DNA from: Ardenticatenaceae bacterium
Lineage (GTDB): Bacteria > Chloroflexota > Anaerolineae > Promineifilales > Promineifilaceae
Reading direction: 5' to 3'
Length of the DNA stretch: 64,000 nt
Assembly: GCA_020634455.1 (NCBI GenBank)
Contig: JACKBQ010000001.1
Span: forward strand, 1,550,001 to 1,614,000
In this document: piece after piece, positions 6,970 to 16,007 of the stretch
Layout: each line of letters starts with the position of its first letter
How positions within the stretch are numbered: the stretch's first letter is position 1
Program-made: the position numbers and the translations under genes
Notes under the pieces: generated by a model
What the model saw: the letters and a program-made list of their open reading frames with translations, nothing else
Database searches by the model: none
What the model was told of the DNA's origin: nothing

Positions 6970-9516
6970 TTACTGTTCAACGGCTGTATCCTCCAAACCG
7001 GCCAAATGCTGCCCCACACTGCCCCCCTCTGCCATAATTTGCTGCTGATACTGTGACACCAGCTCCCGCCGCAGCACCTTGCCAATAAAGCTGCGCGGGA
7101 ACTCCTTCACAAAAATGACCAGGCGCGGCACCTGGCTGGGCGGCAGCCGCCGTTCACAAAACGAGATGATCGTTTTGGCTGGGATGCGCGTTTTTTCCTT
7201 CAAACTCACAAAGGCCACCGGCTGATTGGCAATGCCCACCACCACCACCTCGCGCACCTCTGGCAGCTCGTAAATCACCTCTTCCACATCGCGCGGGTAC
7301 GCCAGCGCTTTGTCTTCGCCCTGCCAGCTATCCTGGCGACGGCTGATAATCTGAAAGTAGCCATCTTCGGTCATGCGGGCCACGTCGTTGGTGTGCAGCC
7401 AGCCCTCTTTGTCGATGACCTCGTGTGTGGCCGCCTCATCCTGCCAGTAGCCGCGCATCACCTGCGGGCCACGAATCACCAGTTCGCCAATTTGGCCAAT
7501 AGCCAATGGCCGTCCCGTCTTCAAATCCACAATGCGCGCCTCGGTGCTGGGCAAAGGTAAACCGATTGAGCCGACTTTGTGACGGCCGTTTATCGGATTG
7601 GCGTGGGTCACCGGGCTGGCCTCACTCAGGCCGTACCCTTCCACCAGCGTGCCCTTGGTGAGCTTCTCAAACGTTTCCTTCACTTCAATCGGTAAGGGAG
7701 CCGCCCCGCTGATGCAGGCGCGGATCGACTCTATGCCAAATTTGCGCACGCCGGGAAAATTGTTCAGCGCCACGTACATGGCGGGGACGCCGGGGAACAG
7801 CGTTGGTTTTTCGCGGCGAATGGTGCGCAGCACATCTTCCGCGTCGAAGCGAGGCAGCAAAATCATGCTGGCCCCAATGCTCACCGCCAGGTTCATCGCC
7901 GAGGTCATGCCGTAGACGTGGCTGAACGGCACAACGCACAGCATCGCCTCCTGCCCATCGCGCACATCCGTCAGCCAGAGGCGCACCTGCATCGTGTTGG
8001 CCACCAGATTGTAGTGGCTGAGCACCACGCCCTTGGGCTGGCCCGTCGTGCCGCTGGTAAACTGGAGAACGGCCGTATCCTCCGCCCGCACTTCCACTTT
8101 TGGTGGCTGGGGCCGGAATTTACGCAGCCAGTTTGCCCACACAAAATCGGATGCCACGCCTGGATTGGGTGGCTTGTCAGCCGCGCGGGGGCCAGGCATC
8201 ACAGTCGCCGCCAGCTTTTTGGTCAGCGGCAAATAATCGTTCACGCTGGCATAAACTACGTGGCGCACGCCACTTTGCGCTTTGATGCGTACGGCCGTTT
8301 CGCCAAATCGCCCCAGCGTCACCAAAACCTCCGCCCCAGACGCATTCGCCTGCCGCACCAGCTCTTCTGGCGGGTCTAGCGGGTTGGCCATCACGGCAAT
8401 CGCCCCGATGCGCAGCGTGCCGTAATACGCAATCACCAAATGCGGCAGATTGGGCAGCAGCAGCATGATGCGCGTCCCCTTTTTGCTGCCCAGCGAGAGC
8501 AATCCATTGGCAAAACGGGCCGCCTGGGCGCTGAGCGAGCGGTAACTCAGCGTGCGCCCCATAAAACGAATGGCGGGCCGGTTGGGGAAGCGCCGCCACG
8601 CCCGATCGAGCAGGCGCGTCAGGGGCAAGCGGGGAATGTCAATGGTGGGCGGCACGGCCGTTTCGTAATTAGCCAACCAGGGACGCTCCGCCAGCAAACT
8701 GCCACGTCCGGCCGATTCGGCGTCGCTGCGCCAACGGGAATGGGTAGGAACGGCCGTATCTCCCTCCAAAAAGCGCTCAATGGCCCGATTTACCGCGTCC
8801 CGCCGCTCCAGCATCACCATGTGCGCCGACACGCCCACGTTGATCACCTCGGAGCCTTCGGGCACCAGTTCCGCCACCCGCTCAAACGCCGATTGGGGCA
8901 GCACGCGGTCTTTGTTGCCCAAAATCACCATCGTTTGGGGCTTGAGTTCGGGGAATTTGTCCCAGCCGCGCCAGTGGCGCAGGTTGTGCAAATACATCTC
9001 TTGCAGGGCGTAGAGCGAGGCGTCCATGACGCGGTTGGCGACCGGTTGCAGCAGGCGCAGCAGCGCTTCCGGCAGGCGGAACATCACTTTGTAGGCAGGC
9101 AAAATGCTGTACTCTCCCGCCCCGGCGATGAGGATGAGATGGCTGACGCGCTCCGGGTAGCGCCAGGCAAATTCGGTGGCGATGGCCACACCATAGGAGT
9201 GCCCGGCCAGCACAATCGGCCGATTCACATCGCAGTGGCGCAGCACGGCCATGATGTCGGCCAAAATGCGGTCCATCTCGTAGCCGTGCCCGGGGCGTGA
9301 GGAACGGCCGTGTCCGCGCAAATCGAGCGCAATCACCTCATTGTGAATGGCAAACTGCTCAATCTGGTAGCGCCACTGCCGCGAACGGCCGCCAAACCCG
9401 TGGATGAAGAGGATGGTGTGCAACGGCCGTTCCGGGGCAATGCGAATATAGCTAATCCGCACATCCGCCTCAACTTGCGCTTCCTCGCGGTAAAGTTCCA
9501 GGTCAAGCTGCATCAC
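6970..9516 (-). CDS. alpha/beta hydrolase - acyl-CoA synthetase (AMP-binding) fusion
   Basis: Two enzymes are joined in 848 residues. Residues 1-265 are an alpha/beta hydrolase with the oxyanion HGFGG segment, the nucleophile elbow GHSYG near 104 and a C-terminal His in SAHMVMLE. Residues from about 300 are an ANL-superfamily ligase that activates a carboxylic acid as an acyl-adenylate and then a CoA thioester. The P-loop TSGTTGQPKG is near 486, followed by GYGLSEASPVTH, the hinge region GWLHTNDVARM, and the final catalytic Lys in IGKVLRREL near 812. The hydrolase may release a fatty acid that the ligase activates. This coupling is inference. At least four ACGGCCGT octamers lie inside the gene, one of them in the linker. 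Confidence 0.85.
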   Translation of the reverse strand: MMQLDLELYREEAQVEADVRISYIRIAPERPLHTILFIHGFGGRSRQWRYQIEQFAIHNEVIALDLRGHGRSSRPGHGYEMDRILADIMAVLRHCDVNRPIVLAGHSYGVAIATEFAWRYPERVSHLILIAGAGEYSILPAYKVMFRLPEALLRLLQPVANRVMDASLYALQEMYLHNLRHWRGWDKFPELKPQTMVILGNKDRVLPQSAFERVAELVPEGSEVINVGVSAHMVMLERRDAVNRAIERFLEGDTAVPTHSRWRSDAESAGRGSLLAERPWLANYETAVPPTIDIPRLPLTRLLDRAWRRFPNRPAIRFMGRTLSYRSLSAQAARFANGLLSLGSKKGTRIMLLLPNLPHLVIAYYGTLRIGAIAVMANPLDPPEELVRQANASGAEVLVTLGRFGETAVRIKAQSGVRHVVYASVNDYLPLTKKLAATVMPGPRAADKPPNPGVASDFVWANWLRKFRPQPPKVEVRAEDTAVLQFTSGTTGQPKGVVLSHYNLVANTMQVRLWLTDVRDGQEAMLCVVPFSHVYGMTSAMNLAVSIGASMILLPRFDAEDVLRTIRREKPTLFPGVPAMYVALNNFPGVRKFGIESIRACISGAAPLPIEVKETFEKLTKGTLVEGYGLSEASPVTHANPINGRHKVGSIGLPLPSTEARIVDLKTGRPLAIGQIGELVIRGPQVMRGYWQDEAATHEVIDKEGWLHTNDVARMTEDGYFQIISRRQDSWQGEDKALAYPRDVEEVIYELPEVREVVVVGIANQPVAFVSLKEKTRIPAKTIISFCERRLPPSQVPRLVIFVKEFPRSFIGKVLRRELVSQYQQQIMAEGGSVGQHLAGLEDTAVEQ

Positions 9517-9546
9517 TCACTCCTAAGTACAATACTTTTCAAATAA

Positions 9547-9620
9547 GGTGGAGTGAGTATCCTCAGATGCGAACGGCTGGTGCGAAACCCGTTCCGCATC
9601 TGAGGATGCTCCACTCCTCG
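9547..9620 (+). repeat. family E 74-base MITE-like hairpin, copy 1
   Basis: Arms of about 27 bases (GGTGGAGTGAGTATCCTCAG... and ...CTGAGGATGCTCCACTCC) flank a short loop. A nearly identical element in opposite orientation lies at 47154-47226, differing by one indel and about four substitutions. It sits in the spacer between trmB and the ligase fusion and carries no reading frame. Confidence 0.85.
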
Positions 9621-9656
9621 CTCCTTAACAGAGGTAGGGCGGATTGGCAATCCGAC

Positions 9657-10664
9657 CTACGATTTTCTTGACAACGCTTCGGGCAGCAGATTGTGGTGCA
9701 AAATGTGAGTTTCGTCGTTAAGGCCGACCAACCAGGTGGCAAGCTGCCCAATCGCCAACTGCACACCGCGCGTGGGTCGCGGGAAGCCCAATTCGTGCAG
9801 ACTAATCACAAAGTTCCCCGGCTCGCGCTGCCGGATGACCAGCCCCAGCCGCTGGGCCACTGGCTCTTCCTTGATGTACGTTTCCACAAAGAGCGAACTG
9901 TCTTCTTTGGCGCGGAACATCTCCATGAAGTTGATGTGGCAGTCGTCTTGTGAGAATTGGAAACGGCCGTATCCCGCCTCAATTTCATCTAAACCAAGTG
10001 GGGATTGCAGCACAGTGTGGGGCATGGGGAACTCCTTGGGAATGGGGTAGGTTTGGGGAACGGCCGTTTCAACGCGGGCAAACTTGTAATAGTGGCAGGT
10101 GCGCCCTTCGTCCAAACCGATTTGCTCATATTTGGTGCGCAGCCGCTCGTGGTCTGCCGTCACAAAGGTGGTGGCCTGGCGGCTGCGGAAGTACGGCGTG
10201 CTTTCCAGCGCTTCGGTGATGGCCAGGGCGTAATCGGCGTGATCGGTAGCGATCTCCAGACGGCCGTTTGGCACCATCCGCGTCGCCAGCAAATGCAAGA
10301 ACTCCACGCTGATCAGCCGCCGATGCAGCTGCCGCGCCTTGGGCCACGGGTCCGGGAAGTTAATGAACACCTCGGCGATAGCGTCTGGCGAGCAGAGCGC
10401 TTGCAACAGGTAACGGGCATCGCTTTGCAGCACACGTACGTTGGTCAAGCCCAACGTTTTAATTTTGCGCTGTGCCTTATCCAGCGCGGGTAGGGAAATT
10501 TCAACGCCGAGGAGGTTGGCAGACGGCCGTTTCTGAGCCATATCCACCAAAAAATGGCCGCTGCCAAAGCCAATTTCAATCAGCAACGGCGCTTCACGGC
10601 CAAAGGTATCGGCCCAAGCGGTGGGCCAGCGTAATTGTTGGATTTGCAACAGCGATGATGTCAT
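9657..10664 (-). CDS. trmB: tRNA (guanine-N7-)-methyltransferase with C-terminal extension
   Basis: The enzyme makes m7G46 in tRNA using S-adenosylmethionine. Residues 1-205 are the full TrmB domain, with the SAM loop EIGFGSGHFL, the acidic end of strand 2 in LGVEISL, the TrmB signature FPDPWPKARQLHRRL and the ATDHADYA block. Residues from about 206 to 335 are an extra domain ending in HILHHNLLPEALSRKS that is absent from the E. coli and B. subtilis enzymes. The extension has mixed beta and helical character and no motif I recognise. The gene stands alone on the minus strand, divergent from the arginase-family gene. Confidence 0.88.
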   Translation of the reverse strand: MTSSLLQIQQLRWPTAWADTFGREAPLLIEIGFGSGHFLVDMAQKRPSANLLGVEISLPALDKAQRKIKTLGLTNVRVLQSDARYLLQALCSPDAIAEVFINFPDPWPKARQLHRRLISVEFLHLLATRMVPNGRLEIATDHADYALAITEALESTPYFRSRQATTFVTADHERLRTKYEQIGLDEGRTCHYYKFARVETAVPQTYPIPKEFPMPHTVLQSPLGLDEIEAGYGRFQFSQDDCHINFMEMFRAKEDSSLFVETYIKEEPVAQRLGLVIRQREPGNFVISLHELGFPRPTRGVQLAIGQLATWLVGLNDETHILHHNLLPEALSRKS

Positions 10665-10675
10665 GACCGCATTAT

Positions 10676-10735
10676 ACCGTAAACGGTTATCCGTGAACGG
10701 TGAACGGTAATCGGATTACTGAATACCGATTACCG
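10676..10735. repeat. family A palindromic element, intergenic copy
   Basis: The copy lies between the divergent starts of trmB and the arginase-family gene. It contains a clear 10-base stem CGGTAATCGG (10705-10714) / CCGATTACCG (10726-10735), preceded by the words AAACGGTTATCCGTGAACGG. Confidence 0.75.
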
Positions 10736-10795
10736 ACCCCCGCCAGCTTGCCCCAACCTTCTGGATGGGTGACAATACGCTCACCACTATTTTTC

Positions 10796-11707
10796 ATGAA
10801 AGAGAGGCGCACATTGCACAAAAGAAACATTCGCATCATTGGGGTACCGATGGATTTGGGCCAAAATCGGCGCGGCGTGGATATGGGTCCCAGCGCCGCG
10901 CGCTACGCAGGCTTGCAGGCCCGGCTGGAGCGGCTGGGGCACACCGTTTTTGATGAGGGCAACGTCCCTGTGCCCAACCCGGAAGAAAATGTGGCTCAAA
11001 CTGGCGCTAAACGGTTAAAAACGGTAACGGCCGTTTGCCAAAACATCTACGACATCGCCCGCAAATGTGTCACTGCCGACGAGTTTGCCATCTTCCTGGG
11101 TGGCGACCACAGCATCAGCATCGGCTCCATTGCCGCCCAATCCCAGGATGAATCGCTGGGCGTCATCTGGGTGGATGCCCACGGCGATTTCAACACGCCC
11201 GAAAGCTCCCCCAGCGGTAACATCCACGGCATGCCCGTGGCGGCGCTGGTGGGTGAAGGGCCGGAACCGCTGATAAATGTGGGCACGCCGGGAGCCAAGC
11301 TCAAGCCACGCCAAATTGTGCAAATCGGCATCCGCGACCTGGATGATCCAGAACGAGAGCGGCTAGCCCGCAGCGGCATCAGCGTCTTTACCATGCGGCA
11401 CGTGGATGAGATGGGTATGGCCAGTGTGGCCCGCCAGGCGATTGACCGCCTGCGCCACTTTTCGCGCATCCACGTGAGTTTGGATATGGATAGTTTGGAC
11501 CCGGATGAAGCGCCTGGGGTGGGAACGGCCGTTCCTGGCGGACTCAGCTACCGGGAAGCGCACCTGCTCATGGAAATTTTAGGCGACAGCGGTCGCGTGC
11601 AGTCAATGGACATCGTAGAAATCAATCCCATCCTGGACACCATGAACCGCACGGCGGAACTGGCAGTGGAGCTGGCAGCCTCATTGCTGGGTCAACGTAT
11701 TCTGTAA
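10796..11707 (+). CDS. rocF: arginase/agmatinase family ureohydrolase
   Basis: The binuclear manganese enzyme hydrolyses a guanidino substrate to urea. Arginine is most likely because the spacing and the SLDMDSLDPDEAPG segment look arginase-like. Metal ligands are seen in GGDHSIS, DAHGDFN and DMDSLDPD, and the substrate-contacting SGNIHGMP loop is present. The frame is open upstream to 10700, but that part is made of a spacer repeat. The ATG at 10796 gives 303 residues. A TTG at 10814 has a better Shine-Dalgarno (GAGAGG about seven bases upstream) and gives the usual N-terminus (HKRNIRIIGVPMDLG). Role: arginine catabolism or nitrogen release. Confidence 0.82.
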   Translation: MKERRTLHKRNIRIIGVPMDLGQNRRGVDMGPSAARYAGLQARLERLGHTVFDEGNVPVPNPEENVAQTGAKRLKTVTAVCQNIYDIARKCVTADEFAIFLGGDHSISIGSIAAQSQDESLGVIWVDAHGDFNTPESSPSGNIHGMPVAALVGEGPEPLINVGTPGAKLKPRQIVQIGIRDLDDPERERLARSGISVFTMRHVDEMGMASVARQAIDRLRHFSRIHVSLDMDSLDPDEAPGVGTAVPGGLSYREAHLLMEILGDSGRVQSMDIVEINPILDTMNRTAELAVELAASLLGQRIL

Positions 11708-11710
11708 AAC

Positions 11711-11773
11711 AGGAGACTGGAGATTGGAGATTGGAGATTGCATTAATCTCCAGTCTCCAATCTCTAATCTCCC
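11711..11773. repeat. inverted-word hairpin (GGAGATT / AATCTCC)
   Basis: Tandem GGAGATT words on the left and AATCTCC/CAGTCTCC words on the right form a hairpin between the arginase-family gene and the ABC exporter. It lies four bases past the stop and could act as a terminator. No second copy of this word was noticed in the window. Confidence 0.6.
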
Positions 11774-11799
11774 CTTTCTAATTTCCCAAAGGAAACTTT

Positions 11800-13629
11800 A
11801 TGGCAGCCGTCATGCGCGGTTTGGAAGCGGAAGCTTACGACCGACAATATAGCGACAAACAACTGGTGCAGCGCATTTTGCACTACTTTCGCCCTCACAA
11901 ACGCAAAGTGATTATCGTTACCATTTGCGTCTTTTTGATGGCGCTGGCCGGGGCCGCGCTGCCACTCATCGTCTCCAACGCCGTGGGCGTGATGGCCGAC
12001 GGCAGCAGCGAACGGCTCATCCCCCTGCTCATCGGCGTGGTATTTGTCACCGGCATTGGCAATTGGGGTCTCAACTGGGTGCGCCGCCAGCTCACCTCTG
12101 AGGTGATTGCCGACGTCATTTTGGCCATGCGGCAAGATGCTTTTGCCGCTGCCGCCCGGCAAGACCTCTCTTTTTACGATGAGTACAGCTCTGGCCGCAT
12201 CGTCAGCCGCATCACCAGCGACACGCAAGAGTTTGGCGAGGTAATTGTGCTCAGCACCGACGTGATCAACCAGTTGGCCGTCGCCCTCATTTTGCTGATT
12301 ACCTTGTTCACCATCGAGTGGCGGCTCACCTTGCTGGTTTTGGTGATGGCTCCCTTCGTGGCGCTGACCGCCCTCTCTTTCCGCAACTTGGCCCGGCGGG
12401 TAACGCGGCAAGGGTCGCGGGCGCTTGGCGAAGTTAACAAATCGATCCAGGAAGCGGTGACGGGTATTCGTGTGGCCAAAAATTTCCGCCAGGAACAGGC
12501 GATCTATGATGAATTTTTAAGCGTGAACCGGCAAGCCTACAGCATCAACGTGCGGCGCGGCTTTGTGATTGCCAATATTTTTCCGGTGCTGAATATTTTG
12601 GGTGGGATTGGTACGGCCGTTCTCATTTATTACGGTGGTCGCAGTGCGGTGGCCGGGGCCATTACGATTGCTGCCTGGTACCTCTTTGTGGCTACCGTTG
12701 ACCGCTTCTGGTTTCCCGTCACCAACCTGTCGGCGTTTTGGAGCCAGTTCCAGGCGGGCCTCTCCGCCTCTGAACGGGTGTTTGCGCTGATGGATGTGGA
12801 AACGGCCGTTAAGCAAACTGGCCACATCAAGCCCCAAAATTTACGCGGAGAGATTGTGTTTGACCACGTCTCCTTTCGCTATTCCGAGCAGGAACAGGTG
12901 CTCGACGACTTCTCACTGCACATTCCCCCCGGCGAGAGCATCGCCCTGGTGGGGCACACCGGCGCGGGCAAATCCAGCATCATCAAGCTCATCGCCCGCT
13001 ACTACGAGTTCCAGGAAGGGGAAATTTGCGTGGATGGCACCGACATCCGCAGCTTCGACCTGACCGCTTTCCGGCAGCAGATTGGCATTGTGTCGCAGGT
13101 GCCATTTTTGTTTGCAGGCACGGTGGCGGAGAATGTGAGATACGGCCGTCCCAGCGCCACCAACGAAGAAATTGAGGAAATGGCCCGCCGTATCGGCGAT
13201 GGGGAATGGCTGGAAACCTTACCCAACGGCCTGGACAGCGAAGTCGGCGAGCGCGGCAGCCGCCTCTCGATGGGGCAGCGGCAGCTCGTGGCTCTCACCC
13301 GCGTCCTGGTGCAGTCCCCCCGCATCTTTGTGCTGGACGAAGCCACCGCCAGCGTGGACCCCTTCACGGAGTCCCAAATTCAGCAGGCGCTGAACCTCAT
13401 CATGGCCAACAGCACTGCAATCATCATTGCCCACCGCCTCTCCACCGTGCGCGCCGCCGACCGCATCATCGTCCTGCAAAAGGGCCGCATCATCGAGCAA
13501 GGCGACCACGACGCGCTGATGCAGCAAAGCGGCCATTACGCCGAGCTGTACGACACCTACTTCCGCCACCAATCCCCCAAGTACAACGAAACCGTCTCCA
13601 CCTGGCGGCAGGAAGCCCGCAAACCGTAA
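11800..13629 (+). CDS. ABC transporter, fused permease-ATPase (MsbA/Lmr type exporter half)
   Basis: The 609-residue half-transporter should work as a homodimer in the cytoplasmic membrane. Six transmembrane helices fill residues 35-310. The ATPase domain has Walker A GHTGAGKSS at about 384, the signature LSMGQRQ and Walker B FVLDEATASVD, followed by the switch His in IIIAHRLST. There is no partner half-transporter gene nearby, which supports a homodimer. The substrate cannot be told from sequence. The frame starts MAAVMRGLEAEAYDR, with AAAGGA just upstream as the ribosome site. Confidence 0.88.
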   Translation: MAAVMRGLEAEAYDRQYSDKQLVQRILHYFRPHKRKVIIVTICVFLMALAGAALPLIVSNAVGVMADGSSERLIPLLIGVVFVTGIGNWGLNWVRRQLTSEVIADVILAMRQDAFAAAARQDLSFYDEYSSGRIVSRITSDTQEFGEVIVLSTDVINQLAVALILLITLFTIEWRLTLLVLVMAPFVALTALSFRNLARRVTRQGSRALGEVNKSIQEAVTGIRVAKNFRQEQAIYDEFLSVNRQAYSINVRRGFVIANIFPVLNILGGIGTAVLIYYGGRSAVAGAITIAAWYLFVATVDRFWFPVTNLSAFWSQFQAGLSASERVFALMDVETAVKQTGHIKPQNLRGEIVFDHVSFRYSEQEQVLDDFSLHIPPGESIALVGHTGAGKSSIIKLIARYYEFQEGEICVDGTDIRSFDLTAFRQQIGIVSQVPFLFAGTVAENVRYGRPSATNEEIEEMARRIGDGEWLETLPNGLDSEVGERGSRLSMGQRQLVALTRVLVQSPRIFVLDEATASVDPFTESQIQQALNLIMANSTAIIIAHRLSTVRAADRIIVLQKGRIIEQGDHDALMQQSGHYAELYDTYFRHQSPKYNETVSTWRQEARKP

Positions 13630-13630
13630 A

Positions 13631-13736
13631 TTGTCATTCTGAATGAAGCGCAGCGCAATGAAGCATCCCAACCAACTTGGACGGGATGCTTCACAGCTTG
13701 GCCTGAGCGCAGCCGAATGGGTTCAGCATGACAATT
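13631..13736. repeat. family D hairpin (GTCATTCTGA / TCAGCATGAC), copy 1
   Basis: The outer arms ATTGTCATTCTGAA and TTCAGCATGACAAT and the inner arms GAAGCATCCCAACC and GGGATGCTTC pair across the spacer between the convergent ABC exporter and SH3 genes. Related copies lie at 45141-45222 and 49251-49326. Confidence 0.75.
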
Positions 13737-13757
13737 CAAAATTTTAGTTGCTTTGAT

Positions 13758-14399
13758 TTATTCGGAAATGAGGATGAAGTCGGCGGCGACCCAGCCGGTG
13801 AGGCCGGTTTCGGTCCGCACCTGTCGCCAGAGCAGCGCATCGGCCGTTTCCTGGCCATCGAGCACGGTAAGGACGGTGCCATCCAGCAGCCATTCTAGCT
13901 GTTCGCCAGTGGTGCTGGGGGTGCCGCGCAGCCAAACGCCGACACCGCTGCTAACGATAGCTGTGTTGGACGCCGGTTCTGGCGTATTGGTTGGGGCGGG
14001 TGAGGGTTCATCGGTGGGCGGATTGGTGGGAACGGCCGTTTCCACTGGCGGCGCTGTCAAGGTGGGCACAATCGGATCGGGCAAATCGGTAGGAAGCGGC
14101 GTCGCGTCAGGTGCCTCAGGGGATGCTTCCAGCACGGCGGGCTCTGTGGGGGAGAACAGCAGCTCCACCGGGCGCGGCGTCAGGCCAAATGCCCCTAGAA
14201 AAATAAGCGCCAACACAATCGAGGCCAGCGCCCGAATCAGGTCAATCTGCACCGAACGGCGCGCTTCCAACCGCCCGACGTTGTAAGCAGACTCGGTCGG
14301 CTGCCCACGACGCATCACGGCGCGTCCCCCATAATAAAGCGCTGCCAAAATTGCTACGCCAGCCAAGCCAGCAAAGACAATGTTTAAAACGGCCGTCAC
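13758..14399 (-). CDS. membrane-anchored SH3-like (bacterial SH3b) protein
   Basis: The 213-residue protein has two N-terminal hydrophobic segments (about 5-25 and 55-75), a Pro/Thr/Glu-rich linker (about 80-135) and a C-terminal SH3b-like beta domain. The domain carries the usual GVWLRGTPSTTGEQ and GLTGWVAADFI strands. SH3b domains commonly bind cell-wall peptides, so a surface location is likely. The specific role is unknown. The start at 14399 places the first membrane helix directly at the N-terminus. Confidence 0.65.
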   Translation of the reverse strand: MTAVLNIVFAGLAGVAILAALYYGGRAVMRRGQPTESAYNVGRLEARRSVQIDLIRALASIVLALIFLGAFGLTPRPVELLFSPTEPAVLEASPEAPDATPLPTDLPDPIVPTLTAPPVETAVPTNPPTDEPSPAPTNTPEPASNTAIVSSGVGVWLRGTPSTTGEQLEWLLDGTVLTVLDGQETADALLWRQVRTETGLTGWVAADFILISE

Positions 14400-14478
14400 A
14401 CTGCCTCCTTCCTGTACAAAATCACAACGATTAAAGCCATGCCTACTTTAACCAACCCGGTACCATTTGGCAAACGGC

Positions 14479-15921
14479 CTACTCTTTCAGCTGCACTTTC
14501 ACTTCTTGCCAGAGCGCTTCCAAATCATCCAGGGCCATTTCCGCCAGCTGCACTTTGCGCTGCGCCGCCAGCTTTTCCACCGCCCGAAAGCGGCGACTAA
14601 ACTTCAAATTTGCCTCACGCAGCGCCGATTCAGCATCAATATCCAGCCATTTGGCTAAATTGACGGTCACAAACAGCAAATCGCCCAACTCTTCCGCCTG
14701 GTGCTCTGGCGTGACCGCCTCGCGCAGTTCGGCAATCTCCTCCTGCACCTTCTCATACACGCCGTCAATGCTGGGCCAGTCGAAGCCCACCTTGCGCACC
14801 CGCGCTTGTAGCTTCTGCGACCGGGCCAGCGCGGGCAGCGCCTCTGGAATATGATCCACCAGCGAATCGGAGCGGTCTGCCTTTTCTTTCGCCTTGAGCA
14901 TCTCCCAATTTTCAATTACTTCGGCACTGTCGCTCACTTCCCAATCACCCCACACGTGCGGATGGCGATATTTCAGCTTGGCGTCAATCCCGGCAATCAC
15001 CTCCGTCAAGCGGAATTCCTCATCCTCGCTGGCAATCTGCGTTTGCATTACCAAGTGGTAAAGAACATCGCCCAACTCCTCGCGCAATTCGTCCATATCA
15101 TGGGCATCAATAGCACCCAGCACCTCACTGGCTTCTTCCAAAAAGCCGCTGCGTAAACTTTGCGGCGTCTGCTCCTGGTCCCAAGGGCAGCCGTCGGGGC
15201 TGCGCAAGATGGCTACCGTTTCGGCCAGCGCGTTCAGCGAGGAAGGCTGAGGCAGCGGAGGCACAAACAGGCTCGTGAGATGGCTCACCACGTCGCTGCG
15301 GTCAATGGCGTACAGCGGCACTTGTTCGATCGTCTCATCATCGTCCCCCGCCTGGTGGATGAGGGTGACGGGATGTTCGTCGGGATAAACGGCCGTTAAC
15401 ACCAACTTCAGTTCACTGGCCAACATCCGGCTGTACACCTGCCCCAGCAGCAGCGGGAAGTCTGGGTTCACGGGCGGGTACAGGTATTGGCTCAGCTCAA
15501 TCGCATCGAAGATTTGCACACCGTCCATGCCGTCTTGGGCAACGGCCGTTAAACAAGGCTCCACAAAGCTCAACCCGGCTATAACCTTCACCGCCACGCC
15601 AGCCGCGTTCGCTTCCGCCACCAGCCGCGTTACGGTGGATTCGCCCACAAATGGATGGCCAGGCACCGCGTAAATCACGTCGCCATCTTGAGCCAACCTC
15701 AGAAGTTCAGCCACGATTGTTTCGTAGACCGTCTCAAAACTGTCGGCGCTGTCGTAGATGTGGTCAAAGCTGTGGCGCGCCACGCTCTCCGGCAAATCAG
15801 CCACGGCCGGGTGGCGCGCCGTGCGCAAGTACACAGCCTGTGCCTGACTAAGTGTGTCCCAGGCAATTTTGGTGAGGAAACGGCCGTTTCCCGGCCCCAA
15901 CCCAACAACGGTAATTCCCAT
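14479..15921 (-). CDS. mazG: tetrapyrrole-methylase-like / MazG NTP pyrophosphohydrolase fusion (YabN type)
   Basis: The 480-residue protein has an N-terminal SAM-dependent methylase fold (residues 1-225, opening with VVGLGPGNG) joined to two MazG modules. The first MazG module shows EEASEVLGAID...EELGDVLYHLV, and the second shows EEIAELREAV...EELGDLLFVTV. Both have the Glu/Asp pattern that binds magnesium. It is expected to clear non-canonical or stress-related NTPs. The same domain order is known from B. subtilis YabN. The gene lies immediately beyond the terminator of the ribosomal block and is in the same direction, with a 23-base spacer to the hairpin. Confidence 0.88.
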   Translation of the reverse strand: MGITVVGLGPGNGRFLTKIAWDTLSQAQAVYLRTARHPAVADLPESVARHSFDHIYDSADSFETVYETIVAELLRLAQDGDVIYAVPGHPFVGESTVTRLVAEANAAGVAVKVIAGLSFVEPCLTAVAQDGMDGVQIFDAIELSQYLYPPVNPDFPLLLGQVYSRMLASELKLVLTAVYPDEHPVTLIHQAGDDDETIEQVPLYAIDRSDVVSHLTSLFVPPLPQPSSLNALAETVAILRSPDGCPWDQEQTPQSLRSGFLEEASEVLGAIDAHDMDELREELGDVLYHLVMQTQIASEDEEFRLTEVIAGIDAKLKYRHPHVWGDWEVSDSAEVIENWEMLKAKEKADRSDSLVDHIPEALPALARSQKLQARVRKVGFDWPSIDGVYEKVQEEIAELREAVTPEHQAEELGDLLFVTVNLAKWLDIDAESALREANLKFSRRFRAVEKLAAQRKVQLAEMALDDLEALWQEVKVQLKE

Positions 15922-15944
15922 TTTTGCCTTCCTTTCCCCAAAGC

Positions 15945-15974
15945 AAAAAGACGAGAACTTGGTCTCGCCTTTTT
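15945..15974 (-). terminator. intrinsic terminator of the ribosomal protein block
   Basis: On the minus strand the sequence reads AAAAAGGCGAGA, a 6-base loop, TCTCGTCTTTTT. The stem of about seven pairs including G-T is followed by a T run. It lies about 35 bases past the rpsI stop, so it ends the long ribosomal transcript. Because the arms are bordered by A and T runs it could work in both directions. Confidence 0.8.
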
Positions 15975-16007
15975 AAGAACTAAATTTAGATTAAACTGCC
16001 AACCAAA

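Noticed and set aside
8440..9300. A 286-codon frame on the plus strand
   Set aside because: It is antisense to the hydrolase/ligase fusion and has the His/Gln/Arg-rich composition of a shadow frame.
10700..10795. An N-terminal extension of the arginase-family protein
   Set aside because: The 32 extra codons consist of a family A repeat and the spacer behind it, and the family N-terminus begins after 10796.
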